From Pigmentiphaga sp. NML030171 (GTDB lineage: Bacteria > Pseudomonadota > Gammaproteobacteria > Burkholderiales > Burkholderiaceae_B): a stretch of DNA of 61,980 bases. This document shows positions 1-8,942 of this stretch, piece by piece. The stretch is taken from the NCBI RefSeq assembly GCF_002188635.1, contig NZ_NINX01000011.1:1-61980 (forward strand), given 5' to 3'. Positions within the stretch are counted from its first letter, which is position 1. Every line of letters begins with the position of its first letter. A program made the position numbers and the translations under genes. The notes under the pieces are model-generated. The model saw only the letters and a program-made list of their open reading frames with translations, searched no databases and was not told the origin of the DNA.

Positions 1-678
1 CCCCTGGCCCCCTCGCCCGCCGCCCCGCCCGGCGCCGCCGGCGTGGCCCAGGCCCTGGCCGGCGGCCGCCCCCGCCCTCTGCCGGACGGCACCGAGCTGC
101 CGCTGGGCATGGCGATCGCCCAGTTGCACGGGATCTACGTGCTGGCGCAGAACGCGCACGGACTGGTCGTGATCGACATGCACGCGGCCCATGAACGCAT
201 CGTGTACGAACAGCTCAAGAATGCGCTGGATGCGCGCGAGATGCCGCGGCAGAACCTGCTGGTGCCGGTGGTGTTCCGGGCCTCGGAAAGCGACGTCGCG
301 CTGGTCGAGGAGCAGCAGGAAGCCCTGTCCGACCTCGGCTTCGAGCTGCGGCCGGCCGGACCGGCGTCGATCGCCGTGCGCGCCGTTCCCGCGCCGCTCG
401 CCCAGGCCGACATCGAGACCCTGGCGCGGGAGGTACTGCGCGACTTCGCCGAGGTGGGCGCGTCGCGCCTGCTGACCGAGCAACGCAACGAACTGCTGGC
501 GACCATGGCCTGCCATGGCGCGGTCCGCGCCAATCGCCGGCTCAACCACGACGAGATGAATGGCCTGCTGCGGCAGATGGAAGCGACCGAACGCGCCGAC
601 CAGTGCAACCACGGCAGGCCGACCTGGGTACAGCTGAGCGTGGGCGACCTCGACCGCCTGTTCCTGCGCGGGCGCTGA
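1..678 (+). CDS. mutL: DNA mismatch repair protein MutL, C-terminal part (5' end outside window)
   Basis: MutL couples mismatch recognition by MutS to strand excision. Only the last 225 residues are in the window; the frame is open at base 1, so the GHKL ATPase half lies upstream. The visible part begins with a Pro/Ala-rich linker and continues into the dimerisation domain. It contains [12 protein letters not shown], which fits the DQHA(X)2E(X)4E metal-binding motif of endonuclease-type MutL, plus the accessory ACHGAVRA and CNHGRPT motifs near the end. This is the nicking form of MutL, unlike the E. coli protein that relies on MutH. miaA follows 13 bases later, a common mutL-miaA arrangement. 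The family call is secure; nicking activity is inferred from the motifs. Confidence 0.95.
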   Translation, partial: PLAPSPAAPPGAAGVAQALAGGRPRPLPDGTELPLGMAIAQLHGIYVLAQNAHGLVVIDMHAAHERIVYEQLKNALDAREMPRQNLLVPVVFRASESDVALVEEQQEALSDLGFELRPAGPASIAVRAVPAPLAQADIETLAREVLRDFAEVGASRLLTEQRNELLATMACHGAVRANRRLNHDEMNGLLRQMEATERADQCNHGRPTWVQLSVGDLDRLFLRGR

Positions 679-691
679 GTCCGCACCGAAG

Positions 692-1666
692 ATGGCCGAC
701 CGCAGCTCCCCTCCCGTCCTGTGCCTGATGGGCCCCACCGCCGCCGGCAAGAGCGCGGCCACGCTGGCGCTGGCCGACCGTTGGCCGCTCGAGATCGTCA
801 ACGTCGATTCCGCCACCATCTATCGTGGCATGGACATCGGCACGGCCAAGCCCAGCCAGGAGGAACGCCTGCGCGTGCCGCAACACCTGCTGGACATCCG
901 CGATCCCGCCGAAAGCTTTTCGGCCGGCCAGTTCCGCGCCGAGACGCTGCGCCTGATCGCCGACATCCGCGGCCGCGGCCGCATCCCGCTGCTGGCCGGC
1001 GGCACCATGATGTATTTCAAGGCGCTGCGCGAAGGTCTGGACAACCTGCCGCAGGCGGACGCCGTCCTGCGCGCGCAATTGAACGCCCGCGCGGCCGACA
1101 TCGGCTGGCCCGCCATGCATGCCGAACTGGCGCGCGTCGATCCGGCCACCGCCGCGCGGCTCTCGCCCAACGACAGCCAGCGCATCCAGCGGGCACTGGA
1201 AGTCCACGCGCTGACCGGACAGCCGATGTCGGCCCTGCTGACGGGCCAGGTCGCGCCGGACGCCACCGAGCAGCGCTACGTCAATCTCAGCCTGGAACCA
1301 TCGGAACGGGCCGGCCTGCATGCCAGGATCGAACAGCGCTTCGACGCCATGCTCGAAGCCGGCCTGGTGGACGAGGTACGCCGCCTGCGGGCGCGCGGCG
1401 ACCTGGGCCCCGAGCTGCCGTCCATACGATGCGTGGGCTATCGCCAGGTATGGAGCTACCTGGCCGGGGACATCCACGGCGCCGAGATGCGGGGCCAGGC
1501 CATCGCCGCCACCCGGCAACTGGCCAAGCGCCAGATCACCTGGCTGCGCGCGCTGCCGGACCGGCTGGCGGTGGACTGCCTGGCGCCGGACAGCACCGCG
1601 CGCGTGATCGACGCGGCGGCCGCGACGCTGGACGCCGCCGTCGCGGCGACCGCCAACCCACGCTGA
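692..1666 (+). CDS. miaA: tRNA dimethylallyltransferase MiaA
   Basis: MiaA transfers a dimethylallyl group from DMAPP to N6 of A37 in tRNAs that read UNN codons, improving decoding fidelity. The 324-residue protein is full length for the family. It starts with a P-loop, [10 protein letters not shown] (about residues 11-20), followed by the [16 protein letters not shown] segment that contains the catalytic Asp and substrate-binding residues, then the PQHLLDI and [11 protein letters not shown] motifs. The C-terminal third carries [13 protein letters not shown] and KRQITWLR, both typical of MiaA. The start lies 13 bases after mutL, so the two genes are probably co-transcribed. Nothing unusual was seen. 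Confidence 0.97.
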   Translation: MADRSSPPVLCLMGPTAAGKSAATLALADRWPLEIVNVDSATIYRGMDIGTAKPSQEERLRVPQHLLDIRDPAESFSAGQFRAETLRLIADIRGRGRIPLLAGGTMMYFKALREGLDNLPQADAVLRAQLNARAADIGWPAMHAELARVDPATAARLSPNDSQRIQRALEVHALTGQPMSALLTGQVAPDATEQRYVNLSLEPSERAGLHARIEQRFDAMLEAGLVDEVRRLRARGDLGPELPSIRCVGYRQVWSYLAGDIHGAEMRGQAIAATRQLAKRQITWLRALPDRLAVDCLAPDSTARVIDAAAATLDAAVAATANPR

Positions 1667-1780
1667 CGGCGCACCCGCGCCACGCCGCGCCAGCCGCGGC
1701 GTGCGCCGGGACGCCGGCCCTGCTATGCTGGATGCGTGCGCGGCCCGTTGCCGCGCTTTGCGCTTTCGACGACACGATTC

Positions 1781-2845
1781 ATGAACAGGTACTGGAGCCG
1801 CGTCACTCAGCAACTGACGCCCTATGTCCCCGGCGAACAACCGCAGATAGACGGACTCGTCAAACTCAACACGAACGAGAACCCGTACCCGCCCTCGCCG
1901 CGCGCCCTGGAAGCCATACGCCAGGCCACCAACGAGGCGCTGCGGCGCTATCCCGACCCCGACGCCAACGTGTTCAAGGCGGCGGTGGCGCGTTTCCACG
2001 GCGTGCCGGTCGATCATGTCTTCGTCGGCAACAGTTCGGACGAGGTACTGGCCCATGTGTTCGTCGGCCTGCTCAAGCACGACCTGCCGCTGCTGTTCCC
2101 GGACGTGACCTACAGCTTCTATCCGGTTTACTGCGGCCTGTACGGCATCGATTACCGCACCGTGCCGCTGGCCGACGACCTGTCGCTGCGCGTGCAGGAC
2201 TACGGCCAGCCGAACGGCGGGATCATCTTCCCCAATCCGAATGCCCCCACCGGCCGCCTGCTGCCCCTGGAGGACATCGAGGCGCTGCTGAAGGCGCATC
2301 CTGATTCGGTGGTCGTGGTGGACGAAGCCTACGTCGATTTCGGCGGCACCTCGGCGGTGCCGCTGGTGGCGGTCCACCCCAACCTGCTGGTGGTGCAGAC
2401 GCTGTCCAAGGCCCGCTCGCTGGCGGGCCTGCGGGTCGGCTACGCCATCGGCCAGCCGCATCTGGTCGAGGGGCTGGAACGGGTCAAGAGCAGCTTCAAC
2501 TCCTATCCGCTCGACCGCCTGGCCATAGCCGGCGCGACCGCGGCCATGGAAGACACCGCCTACTTCGACCGTACCCGCCAGGCCGTCATCGCCTCGCGCG
2601 TGCGCCTGACCGCCAAGCTGGAAGAACTGGGCTTCGAAGTGCTGCCGTCGGCCGCCAACTTCGTCTTCGCGCGCCACCCCGGCCACGATGGCGCGGCCCT
2701 GCAGCAGGCGCTGCGCGAACGCAAGGTGCTGGTGCGGCACTTCAAGCAGCCGCGCATCGACCAGTACCTGCGCATCACGGTCGGCACCGACGCCGAATGC
2801 GATGCGCTGCTCAATGCACTGAAGGATCTCCCCCCTACGCGCTGA
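1781..2845 (+). CDS. hisC: Histidinol-phosphate aminotransferase HisC
   Basis: PLP enzyme of fold type I that converts imidazole-acetol phosphate and glutamate to histidinol phosphate in histidine synthesis. The ATG at 1781 gives 354 residues, normal for HisC; an upstream in-frame ATG at 1736 would add 15 residues with no family resemblance. Visible motifs are [12 protein letters not shown] near the N-terminus, [12 protein letters not shown] at 151-162, DEAYVDF at 181-187 and the Schiff-base lysine K210 in [12 protein letters not shown]. It stands apart from any other his gene, so it may be a second copy (hisC2) that also serves aromatic amino-acid transamination; that is inference. The last four codons and the stop lie inside a GC-rich repeat. 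Confidence 0.95.
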   Translation: MNRYWSRVTQQLTPYVPGEQPQIDGLVKLNTNENPYPPSPRALEAIRQATNEALRRYPDPDANVFKAAVARFHGVPVDHVFVGNSSDEVLAHVFVGLLKHDLPLLFPDVTYSFYPVYCGLYGIDYRTVPLADDLSLRVQDYGQPNGGIIFPNPNAPTGRLLPLEDIEALLKAHPDSVVVVDEAYVDFGGTSAVPLVAVHPNLLVVQTLSKARSLAGLRVGYAIGQPHLVEGLERVKSSFNSYPLDRLAIAGATAAMEDTAYFDRTRQAVIASRVRLTAKLEELGFEVLPSAANFVFARHPGHDGAALQQALRERKVLVRHFKQPRIDQYLRITVGTDAECDALLNALKDLPPTR

Positions 2846-2933
2846 AGGGAAGCTCACCCCCTACGCCCTTCGGGCGCCCCCTCAAGGGGGCGATGCGGGT
2901 GGACCGGCAAAGCCGGATCCACCGCATCCTGGG
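2830..2933 (+). repeat. Gene-end GC-rich repeat, copy 1
   Basis: Begins CCCCCCTACGCGCTGA, which supplies the hisC stop codon, and runs through a C5-TCAA-G5 hairpin to a long imperfect inverted repeat with arms GATGCGGGTGGACCGGC and GCCGGATCCACCGCATC. The reverse complement of 12615-12727 matches it over about 90 bases with only a few differences. It separates the convergent genes hisC and purM and could act as a transcription stop, although no T-run follows. Confidence 0.85.
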
Positions 2934-2937
2934 TCTA

Positions 2938-3987
2938 TCAGATCACTTCGGTTTGGGCGGCGCCGGGTTGTTGGTCGATGATTTCGCCCAGGCGGTAGAC
3001 GGTTTCGCCCTGTTCGCGCAGCGTCGCTGCCACGGCGTCGGCCTGGTCGGCGGAGACCACCACCACCATGCCGATGCCGCAGTTGAAGACGCGGTGCATT
3101 TCGGTGTCGGCCACCTGGCCTTCGCGTTGCAGCCAGGTGAACAGCTCGGGCATCGTCCAGGCGTCGCGGTGCAGGCGCGCGGCCAGGCCGGGACGCAGGA
3201 TGCGCGGCACGTTGTCCAGCAGGCCGCCGCCGGTGATGTGGGCCAGGCCCTTGATCTCGTGCTTGGCGATGGCCGCCAGTACCTGCTTGACGTAGATGCG
3301 CGTGGGCGCCATGACGACGTCGCGCAGCGGCTGGCCGTGGAAGTCCTGGTCCGGCGTGGCGCCGGCGCGTTCGATGATCTTGCGCACCAGCGAGTAGCCG
3401 TTGGAGTGCGCGCCGCTGGAGGCCAGGCCCAGCACGGCGTCGCCGGGCTGGATGCGGCTGCCGTCGATGGCCTGCGACTTCTCGACCGCGCCGACGGCGA
3501 AGCCCGCCAGGTCGTATTCGCCGTCGGGATACATGCCGGGCATCTCGGCGGTTTCGCCGCCGATCAGTGCGCAGCCGGCCAGTTCGCAACCCTTGGCGAT
3601 GCCGCCGACGACCGTGGCGGCGGTGTCCACCGACAGGCGGCCGCAGGCGAAGTAGTCCAGGAAGAACAGCGGCTCGGCGCCCTGCACCAGGATGTCGTTC
3701 ACGCTCATGGCCACCAGGTCGATGCCCACGGTGTCGTGCTTGTTCCACGAGAACGCCAGGCGCAGCTTGGTGCCCACGCCGTCGGTGCCCGACACCAGCA
3801 CGGGCTCGCGGTACTTCTTGGGCACCTCGAACAGGGCGCCGAATCCGCCAATGCCGGCCAGCACTCCTTCGCGCATGGTGCGCTTGGCGAGGGGCTTGAT
3901 GCGCTCGACCAGGGCATCGCCCGCGTCGATGTCGACGCCCGCGTCGCGGTAGGTTAGAGAGGAAGCGCTGGGTTGTTGTGCGGACAT
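2938..3987 (-). CDS. purM: Phosphoribosylformylglycinamidine cyclo-ligase (AIR synthetase) PurM
   Basis: Catalyses the ATP-dependent closure of FGAM to AIR in purine synthesis. The start at 3987 gives [20 protein letters not shown] and 349 residues, the normal length; in-frame sequence upstream has no resemblance to PurM. Visible motifs are [14 protein letters not shown] (substrate and nucleotide binding), [31 protein letters not shown] and [15 protein letters not shown]. The C-terminal half holds [16 protein letters not shown]. The gene converges on hisC across repeat copy 1 and is divergent from hda. In several betaproteobacteria I recall a permease gene between purM and hda; none is present here. 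Confidence 0.97.
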   Translation of the reverse strand: MSAQQPSASSLTYRDAGVDIDAGDALVERIKPLAKRTMREGVLAGIGGFGALFEVPKKYREPVLVSGTDGVGTKLRLAFSWNKHDTVGIDLVAMSVNDILVQGAEPLFFLDYFACGRLSVDTAATVVGGIAKGCELAGCALIGGETAEMPGMYPDGEYDLAGFAVGAVEKSQAIDGSRIQPGDAVLGLASSGAHSNGYSLVRKIIERAGATPDQDFHGQPLRDVVMAPTRIYVKQVLAAIAKHEIKGLAHITGGGLLDNVPRILRPGLAARLHRDAWTMPELFTWLQREGQVADTEMHRVFNCGIGMVVVVSADQADAVAATLREQGETVYRLGEIIDQQPGAAQTEVI

Positions 3988-4056
3988 GGGATGGACCGAA
4001 AAGTGGATGGGCGCGGGCTTTCGCGGCAAAAAAACCAGCCGGGACCGCCTGAAAGC

Positions 4057-4066
4057 TATAATTTTA
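4057..4066. promoter_or_regulatory. Possible -10 region in the purM/hda divergent gap
   Basis: The 247-base gap 3988-4234 has one AT-rich spot, TATAATTTTA. Read on the plus strand it gives TATAAT, and on the minus strand TAAAAT, so it could serve hda, purM or both. No good -35 element is found at 16-18 bases on either strand, so direction is unassigned. Confidence 0.3.
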
Positions 4067-4234
4067 CGATGATTGGTATTCCCATGCAGCGGACAGGGAT
4101 TTACATCGGGACAACTCCCGGTGGCACCCGCCGCGCCCCGCATTCCTTTTCTGCCTGCGCAGCCTTGCCCGGCCCGACCTGTCGCCACCCAACGCCATGA
4201 TCGTCCGACGCTGCGGGTCTCTTAGCCGCCCCTC

Positions 4235-4957
4235 ATGAAGCAGTTGCTACTCGACGTTCTTGCCGCGCCGGCTCCGTCCCTGGAAAACTATGTCGCGGGC
4301 CCCAATGTCGAGGCCCTGGCGACCCTGCGCGCCCTGGAGCCGGGCCGCGCCGTCTACCTCTGGGGACCGGCGGGATGCGGCCGCACGCACCTGCTGCGCG
4401 CCCTGTCCGACCGGCCGGGCGCGGTCTACCTGGACAGCCACAGTCCCGTGTCGGCCTACCGGCGCGCCGCCCAGCCCGAGGAATCCGACGTCCGCCCCGC
4501 GCTGATCGCCATCGACGACCTGCATCTCCTGGACGAACCGCGGCTGGCCTGCGTGTTCTCGCTGTACAACCGCTGGCGCGAAACCTCGGCCACCGACATC
4601 GCCCTGTCCCTGATCGTCGCCGGCGAGCGGGCCCCGGGCCAGCTGGAGATCCGCGAGGACCTGCGCACCCGGCTGGGCTGGGACCTGGTATTCCGGCTGG
4701 AGGTGCTGTCCGATGCCGAAAAGACCGACGCCCTGATCCGCCAGGCCGCCAGCCGCGGGCTGCAGCTCGCCCCCGAGGTGGTGAACTGGATTCTTACCCA
4801 TTACGAGCGGGACATGCGCCAGCTGGCCGCCCTGCTCGACGCCCTGGACCGCTATTCGCTGGCGGCCAAGCGCCCGATCACGCTGCCGCTGTTGCGCGCC
4901 ATGCTGGCCGAACAGCCCCAACCGTCCACCATTCAGTCGTATTCTTCGTTGTCATGA
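4235..4957 (+). CDS. hda: DnaA regulatory inactivator Hda
   Basis: Hda is an AAA+ DnaA homologue that binds the loaded sliding clamp and stimulates hydrolysis of DnaA-ATP, limiting re-initiation. The protein has 240 residues, typical of the family. The N-terminal MKQLLLDVL fits the clamp-binding stretch. The P-loop is GPAGCGRTH (44-52), where Arg replaces the usual Lys; Arg is normal in Hda and so supports the call. The Walker B-like segment is LIAIDDLHLLDE. It heads a four-gene run with a HAD hydrolase, pcnB and folK, each junction an ATGA overlap, implying one mRNA with coupled translation. A 13-codon reading frame (4197-4238) ends in an ATGA overlap with this start. Confidence 0.93.
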   Translation: MKQLLLDVLAAPAPSLENYVAGPNVEALATLRALEPGRAVYLWGPAGCGRTHLLRALSDRPGAVYLDSHSPVSAYRRAAQPEESDVRPALIAIDDLHLLDEPRLACVFSLYNRWRETSATDIALSLIVAGERAPGQLEIREDLRTRLGWDLVFRLEVLSDAEKTDALIRQAASRGLQLAPEVVNWILTHYERDMRQLAALLDALDRYSLAAKRPITLPLLRAMLAEQPQPSTIQSYSSLS

Positions 4958-5646
4958 CCCCCACCCAAGCGCCGCCTTCCCGCCTCGCCCTGTTCGACCT
5001 GGACCACACCCTGCTGCCGCTCGACAGCGACTACCGGTGGGCCGACTTCCTCGCCCGCGCCGGGCACGTCGGCGACCCCGCCGCCGCCTGCGCCCGGAAC
5101 GAGGAACTGATGCGCCGCTACGACGAAGGCAAGCTGACCGCGATGGAGTCGGCCGAATTCATGCTGGGCCTCCTGGCCCGCAACACGCCCTACGACCTGG
5201 CCCGCTGGCACGAGGATTTCATGGCCGAGGTGATCCGTCCGGCCATCTCCGCCCAGGCCATCGCCCTGGTGCGCGAACACCTGGAAGCGGGCGACCTGTG
5301 CGCCATCGCGACCTCGACCAACACCTTCGTCACCGCGCCCATCGCGCGCGCCTTCGGCATCCCCGTGCTGCTGGCGACCGAACCGGAATACGTCGCCGGC
5401 CGCTACACCGGCCGCATCCAGGGCATTCCCTGCTTCCGCGAGGGCAAGGTCGTGCGCGTCAACCAGTGGCTGGCCGGCCACGGCTGGCAGTTGTCGGATT
5501 TCCGCCAGTCTTTCTTCTATAGCGACTCGATGAACGACGTCCCGCTGCTCGAAGCGGTGACCGACCCGGTCGCCGCCAACCCATCCGCCGCGCTGCGCGA
5601 ACTGGCGCGCGAACGGGGCTGGCGCATCACGGACCTGTTCGCATGA
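4954..5646 (+). CDS. HAD-superfamily hydrolase, subfamily IB (SerB-like phosphatase)
   Basis: Predicted cytosolic phosphatase of 230 residues. The nucleophile motif is LFDLDHTLL (D15, D17), motif II is the Ser/Thr in ATSTNTF, and motif III/IV is the acidic FYSDSMNDVPLLEAV near residue 190. These place it with HAD-IB enzymes such as phosphoserine phosphatase-like and CicA-type proteins. The physiological substrate cannot be read from the sequence. The start ATG overlaps the hda stop, and its own stop overlaps the pcnB start, both as ATGA. A homologue in this place between hda and pcnB is common in betaproteobacteria, so it is probably a core gene. Confidence 0.88.
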   Translation: MTPTQAPPSRLALFDLDHTLLPLDSDYRWADFLARAGHVGDPAAACARNEELMRRYDEGKLTAMESAEFMLGLLARNTPYDLARWHEDFMAEVIRPAISAQAIALVREHLEAGDLCAIATSTNTFVTAPIARAFGIPVLLATEPEYVAGRYTGRIQGIPCFREGKVVRVNQWLAGHGWQLSDFRQSFFYSDSMNDVPLLEAVTDPVAANPSAALRELARERGWRITDLFA

Positions 5647-7046
5647 TCAAGAAGCTCATCAGTAAGCTATTCACCCCCCGCGCCGCGCGCCCCATCCTGA
5701 GCGTCAAGCGGCATGCGCCCCTGCGCGTGCCCCAGGCCAAGCACGGCATCGACCGCCGGCTGGTCTCGCGCCATGCGATCAAGGTCTGCGATGTGCTGCA
5801 CGAGCACGGCTTCGAGGCCTACATCGTCGGCGGCGCGGTGCGCGACCTGATCGTGGGCGCCCAGCCCAAGGACTTCGACGTGGCCACCAACGCCACGCCG
5901 GAACAGATACAGCCGCTGTTCCGCCGCGCCCGCATCATCGGCCGCCGCTTCCGCCTGGTGCACGTGGTGTTCGGCCAGGAGATCATCGAGACCTCCACCT
6001 TCCGCGCCTCGGGCTCGGACGAACAGACCACCGACGAACACGGCCGCATCCTGCGCGACAACGTCTTCGGCACGCTGGAGGAAGACGCCGCGCGGCGGGA
6101 CTTCACGCTGAACGCGCTGTACTACGACCCGGCCACCGAGATCGTCATCGATTACCACGACGGCGTGGCCGACCTGAAGAAAAAGACCGTCAGCATCATC
6201 GGCGACGCCTCCAAGCGCTACCGCGAGGACCCGGTCCGCATGCTGCGCGGCATGCGCTTCGCCGCCAAGCTGGGCTTCACCATCGCGCCGGCCACGCTCG
6301 CGCCCATCCGCGAGATGGCCCACCTGATCGAGAACGTGCCCGCCTCGCGGCTGTTCGACGAGATGCTGAAGATGCTGACCTGCGGCCACGCGCTGGACTG
6401 CCTGCGCCGGCTGCGCGCCGAAGGCCTGCACAAGGGCCTGCTGCCGCTGCTGGACGTGGTGCTGGAACAGCCCGGGGGCGAACGCTTCGTGAAGCTGGCC
6501 CTGGAACGCACCGACGTGCGCGTGCGCAGCGGCAAGTCGGTCAGCCCCAGCTTCCTGTTCGCCGCGCTGCTGTGGCAGCAGGTCAACCAGCGCTGGCAGC
6601 AGTACCGCGCGGATGGCGAGCTGCCCATGCCCGCCCTGGGCATGGCCGTGGATTCCGTGCTGGACGACCAGACCGAGAAGCTGGCCATCCAGCGCCGCTT
6701 CGTCTCAGACATGCGCGAGATCTGGTTCATGCAGCCGCGCTTCGAACGGCGCCAGAGCAAGGGCGCCTGGCGCATGCTCGAACAGCCGCGCTTTCGCGCC
6801 GCCTGCGATTTCCTGCAACTGCGCGCCGCCGCCGGCGAGGTGGACAGCGCCCTGGCGCAATGGTGGATGGACCTGGCCGACGCCAGCGATTCGGCGCGCG
6901 CCGAGATGCTGGAAGAACTGGCCCGCCAGCCGCGCGCGGCCGGGGAAGCCGCGGCCCCCCGCAAGCGCCGCCGGCGCAGCGGCCGCTCGCGCCAGGGAGG
7001 CCCCGCCGAGGGCGGTCCGGAAGGCGGCACCCCGGTAGCGGGATGA
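5643..7046 (+). CDS. pcnB: Poly(A) polymerase I PcnB
   Basis: PcnB adds 3' poly(A) tails to RNA and so promotes its decay and sets ColE1-type plasmid copy number. The protein has 467 residues. The nucleotidyltransferase core shows IVGGAVRDLIVG (62-72) and the metal-binding pair DFDVAT (D77, D79). The RRDFTLNALYYD and YREDPVRMLRGMRFAAKLGF motifs, typical of class II polymerases of the CCA/poly(A) type, follow. Poly(A) polymerase rather than CCA-adding enzyme is favoured by the basic N-terminus (KKLISKLFTPR), the long C-terminal domain and the Arg/Lys-rich tail RKRRRRSGRSR, as well as the folK neighbour. Confidence 0.94.
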   Translation: MIKKLISKLFTPRAARPILSVKRHAPLRVPQAKHGIDRRLVSRHAIKVCDVLHEHGFEAYIVGGAVRDLIVGAQPKDFDVATNATPEQIQPLFRRARIIGRRFRLVHVVFGQEIIETSTFRASGSDEQTTDEHGRILRDNVFGTLEEDAARRDFTLNALYYDPATEIVIDYHDGVADLKKKTVSIIGDASKRYREDPVRMLRGMRFAAKLGFTIAPATLAPIREMAHLIENVPASRLFDEMLKMLTCGHALDCLRRLRAEGLHKGLLPLLDVVLEQPGGERFVKLALERTDVRVRSGKSVSPSFLFAALLWQQVNQRWQQYRADGELPMPALGMAVDSVLDDQTEKLAIQRRFVSDMREIWFMQPRFERRQSKGAWRMLEQPRFRAACDFLQLRAAAGEVDSALAQWWMDLADASDSARAEMLEELARQPRAAGEAAAPRKRRRRSGRSRQGGPAEGGPEGGTPVAG

Positions 7047-7531
7047 ACGCGCCCGCCTGGCAGACGGCCTGGGTGGGATTGGGCGCCAACCTGGGCGACC
7101 CGGCCGCCACCCTGCGCGCGGCGCTGGCCGCGCTGGCTGCCCATCCCGAGGTACGGCAGGACGCGCTTTCGCGCTTCTACCGCACCGAGCCGATCGACTC
7201 CAGCGGTCCCGACTACGTCAACGCCGTCGTGCGCCTGCGCACCACGCTGCCCCCTTTGGCGCTGCTGGACCTGCTGCAGGACATCGAACGGCGCCACGGC
7301 CGCGAACGTCCCTATCGCAACGCCCCCCGCACCCTGGACCTGGACCTGCTGGCATACGACGGCCAGCGCCTGGATACCCCTCGGCTGACCCTGCCCCACC
7401 CCCGCATGCACCAGCGCGCTTTCGTGCTGCGCCCCCTGTCGGACATCGATCCGGACATGGCGCTGCCCCAGGGGCGGGTGGAGGAACTGCTGCGGGCCTG
7501 CGCGGACCAGGCGGTCCTGCCGCTGGACTAA
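7043..7531 (+). CDS. folK: 2-amino-4-hydroxy-6-hydroxymethyldihydropteridine pyrophosphokinase FolK
   Basis: HPPK transfers pyrophosphate from ATP to 6-hydroxymethyl-dihydropterin in folate synthesis. The start at 7043 sits in an ATGA overlap with the pcnB stop and gives 162 residues, the normal size. Family motifs are clear: WVGLGANLGDP at the N-terminus, the PDYVNAVVRL loop, the metal- and ATP-binding APRTLDLDLLAYD, and LPHPRMHQRAFVLRPL. It is the last gene of the hda run; the usual partners panB/panC do not follow. A 137-base gap separates it from the next gene. Confidence 0.95.
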   Translation: MNAPAWQTAWVGLGANLGDPAATLRAALAALAAHPEVRQDALSRFYRTEPIDSSGPDYVNAVVRLRTTLPPLALLDLLQDIERRHGRERPYRNAPRTLDLDLLAYDGQRLDTPRLTLPHPRMHQRAFVLRPLSDIDPDMALPQGRVEELLRACADQAVLPLD

Positions 7532-7668
7532 GGCCTGCTCACGCCAAAAGAAGGCTCGCACAGGCCGGGAATGGGGCCTAGGCGGTCTTGCCCCGCGTAT
7601 TGCCTTGTTACGCGGCGGCGAGTGCCTCGCGCTATCCTGGAGGCTCGGGCAACCAACCGCCTACCGCC

Positions 7669-8286
7669 ATGAACACGACCCCGCTCTTCCCCCTCGGCCG
7701 GGCGCTGTATCCCGAGGGCGTCCTGCACTTGCGCATCTTCGAGATCCGCTACCTGGACATGATCAAGCAGTGCATCGCCGATCAGTCCTCGTTCGGCGTC
7801 GTGCCGCTCCTGGCCGGCCACGAAGTCCGCACGCCGGAAGGCAAGGAAGTCCTGGCCGACTTCGGCACCATGGCGAGGATAGAACAGTGGGACGCACCCA
7901 TGCCGGGCCTGCTGCAACTGCGCTGCGTGGGGACGACGCGCTTTCGCCTGGTGGCGAGCGAACAGCGCAAGTACGGTCTCTGGGTCGGGCAGGTCGAGCC
8001 GCTGGCCGACGACCCCGTGGTCCCCATCCCGGCTGCCCTGCAGCCCGCGGCCAATACGCTGGGCCGCCTGATAGCCGAACTCCAGCAGCAGCGCGCAGCC
8101 GGCCCCGACCTTCCCATCGAGCCGCCCTTCCGGCTGGACGAATGCGGATGGGTCGCGAACCGCTGGGCGGAAATGCTGCCGCTGCTGCCGCCGCAACAGC
8201 GCCACCTGCTGGCCGACGATGACCCGGAAAGCCGCCTGGACCAGATCCAGGACATCCTGAAGCGGCGCAAGCTCCTGGCCGAATGA
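7669..8286 (+). CDS. Lon substrate-binding (LON N-terminal) domain protein
   Basis: A stand-alone copy of the N-terminal domain of Lon protease, without the AAA+ or protease domains. The start at 7669 gives 205 residues beginning MNTTPLFPLGRALYPEGVL, the usual opening of the family (PLFPL...LFPGG.L.L.IFE.RY). The domain core LRIFEIRYLDMIKQC and FGVVPL follows. Full Lon uses this domain to bind substrates, but what the short proteins do is not established. The C-terminal half is helical and ends in a basic DILKRRKLLAE. The gene stands alone and converges on the DNA glycosylase gene. Confidence 0.88.
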   Translation: MNTTPLFPLGRALYPEGVLHLRIFEIRYLDMIKQCIADQSSFGVVPLLAGHEVRTPEGKEVLADFGTMARIEQWDAPMPGLLQLRCVGTTRFRLVASEQRKYGLWVGQVEPLADDPVVPIPAALQPAANTLGRLIAELQQQRAAGPDLPIEPPFRLDECGWVANRWAEMLPLLPPQQRHLLADDDPESRLDQIQDILKRRKLLAE

Positions 8287-8296
8287 GATGAGATTC

Positions 8297-8312
8297 CCGG
8301 GCGGGAGCCCGG
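8297..8312 (+). terminator. GC-rich hairpin after the Lon-domain gene
   Basis: Arms CCGGGC and GCCCGG with loop GGGA, ten bases after the stop codon. No T-run follows, so it is at best a weak or Rho-assisted stop. The rest of the gap to 8432 shows only a doubtful reading frame. Confidence 0.4.
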
Positions 8313-8432
8313 CAATGTGCGGCGTGGGCCTGATCGGCGTCGCCTACCGGCGCGACACCATGCTGTCTACCGCCAGCAAGGCCCTGATCCAGGAGATCCG
8401 CCACCTGACGGACGACCTGCTGCAGCAGGAAA

Positions 8433-8942
8433 TCACGACCGACATGCGAACAGGGGCCGCCATTGCTCCAGCTTCTGCTCGAAGCTATACATCGCGGCCG
8501 CCGGCGACGAAGAAGCCAGCCGGAACACGCGGTAGCCGTAGTCGGCCAGGTGATGGCCCAGCTTCCAGGACAGGCCGCCGTTGAAGCCGATGCGTTCGAG
8601 CAGCGGCGCATGTTCCTTCAGGTAGGCCGCAAGCGGATTGACCTCGGCCTCGGTCACGGCGGCATCCAGGCTGCCCTGGCGCCGGCAACTGGCGACGACG
8701 TCCCAGATGCCCACGCGGTGCCGGATGGCAACGCGCAGTCGTTCCTCGTAGGGCACCAGGTGCAGTGCCTCGACCTCCAGGCAGGCGCCCAGCAGGCGCC
8801 AGAACTGGTTGCGCGGATGGGCGTAGTACTGGCCCACGTTCAGCGACGCCACGCCCGGGAAACTGCCCAGCAGCAGCACCGTGGCGTCGGACGCCAGCAC
8901 CGGCGGAAAGCCGCTGAGCTGGGGCTGCGCCGCGGCGCTCAC
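8433..8942 (-). CDS. DNA-deoxyinosine (hypoxanthine) glycosylase, uracil-DNA glycosylase superfamily family 6
   Basis: Removes deaminated bases from DNA, probably hypoxanthine from dA deamination. The 169-residue protein shows LLLGSFPGVASL followed by GQYYAHPRNQFWRLL, the signature of the HDG group of the UDG superfamily, and ends with a SSSPAAAM segment equivalent to the distal active-site motif. The preferred start is GTG at 8942, which overlaps the upstream TGA as GTGA; an ATG at 8978 would overlap the neighbour by 40 bases. It is the third gene of htpG - methyltransferase - glycosylase, with overlaps at both junctions, implying coupled translation. Substrate range is inferred from the family. 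Confidence 0.83.
   Translation of the reverse strand: MSAAAQPQLSGFPPVLASDATVLLLGSFPGVASLNVGQYYAHPRNQFWRLLGACLEVEALHLVPYEERLRVAIRHRVGIWDVVASCRRQGSLDAAVTEAEVNPLAAYLKEHAPLLERIGFNGGLSWKLGHHLADYGYRVFRLASSSPAAAMYSFEQKLEQWRPLFACRS

Noticed and set aside
542-2857. A 771-codon minus-strand open frame over mutL, miaA and hisC
   Set aside because: Its translation is low-complexity (Arg/Gln/Ala/Gly-rich) and it is a shadow of three recognisable genes on the plus strand.
8288-8584. Small plus-strand frame after the Lon-domain gene (inner ATG at 8360, helical start MLSTASKALIQEIRHLTDDL)
   Set aside because: It has no clear ribosome site, runs deep into the convergent glycosylase gene and changes to Arg/Pro-rich shadow sequence there; a remnant cannot be excluded, but it is not called.
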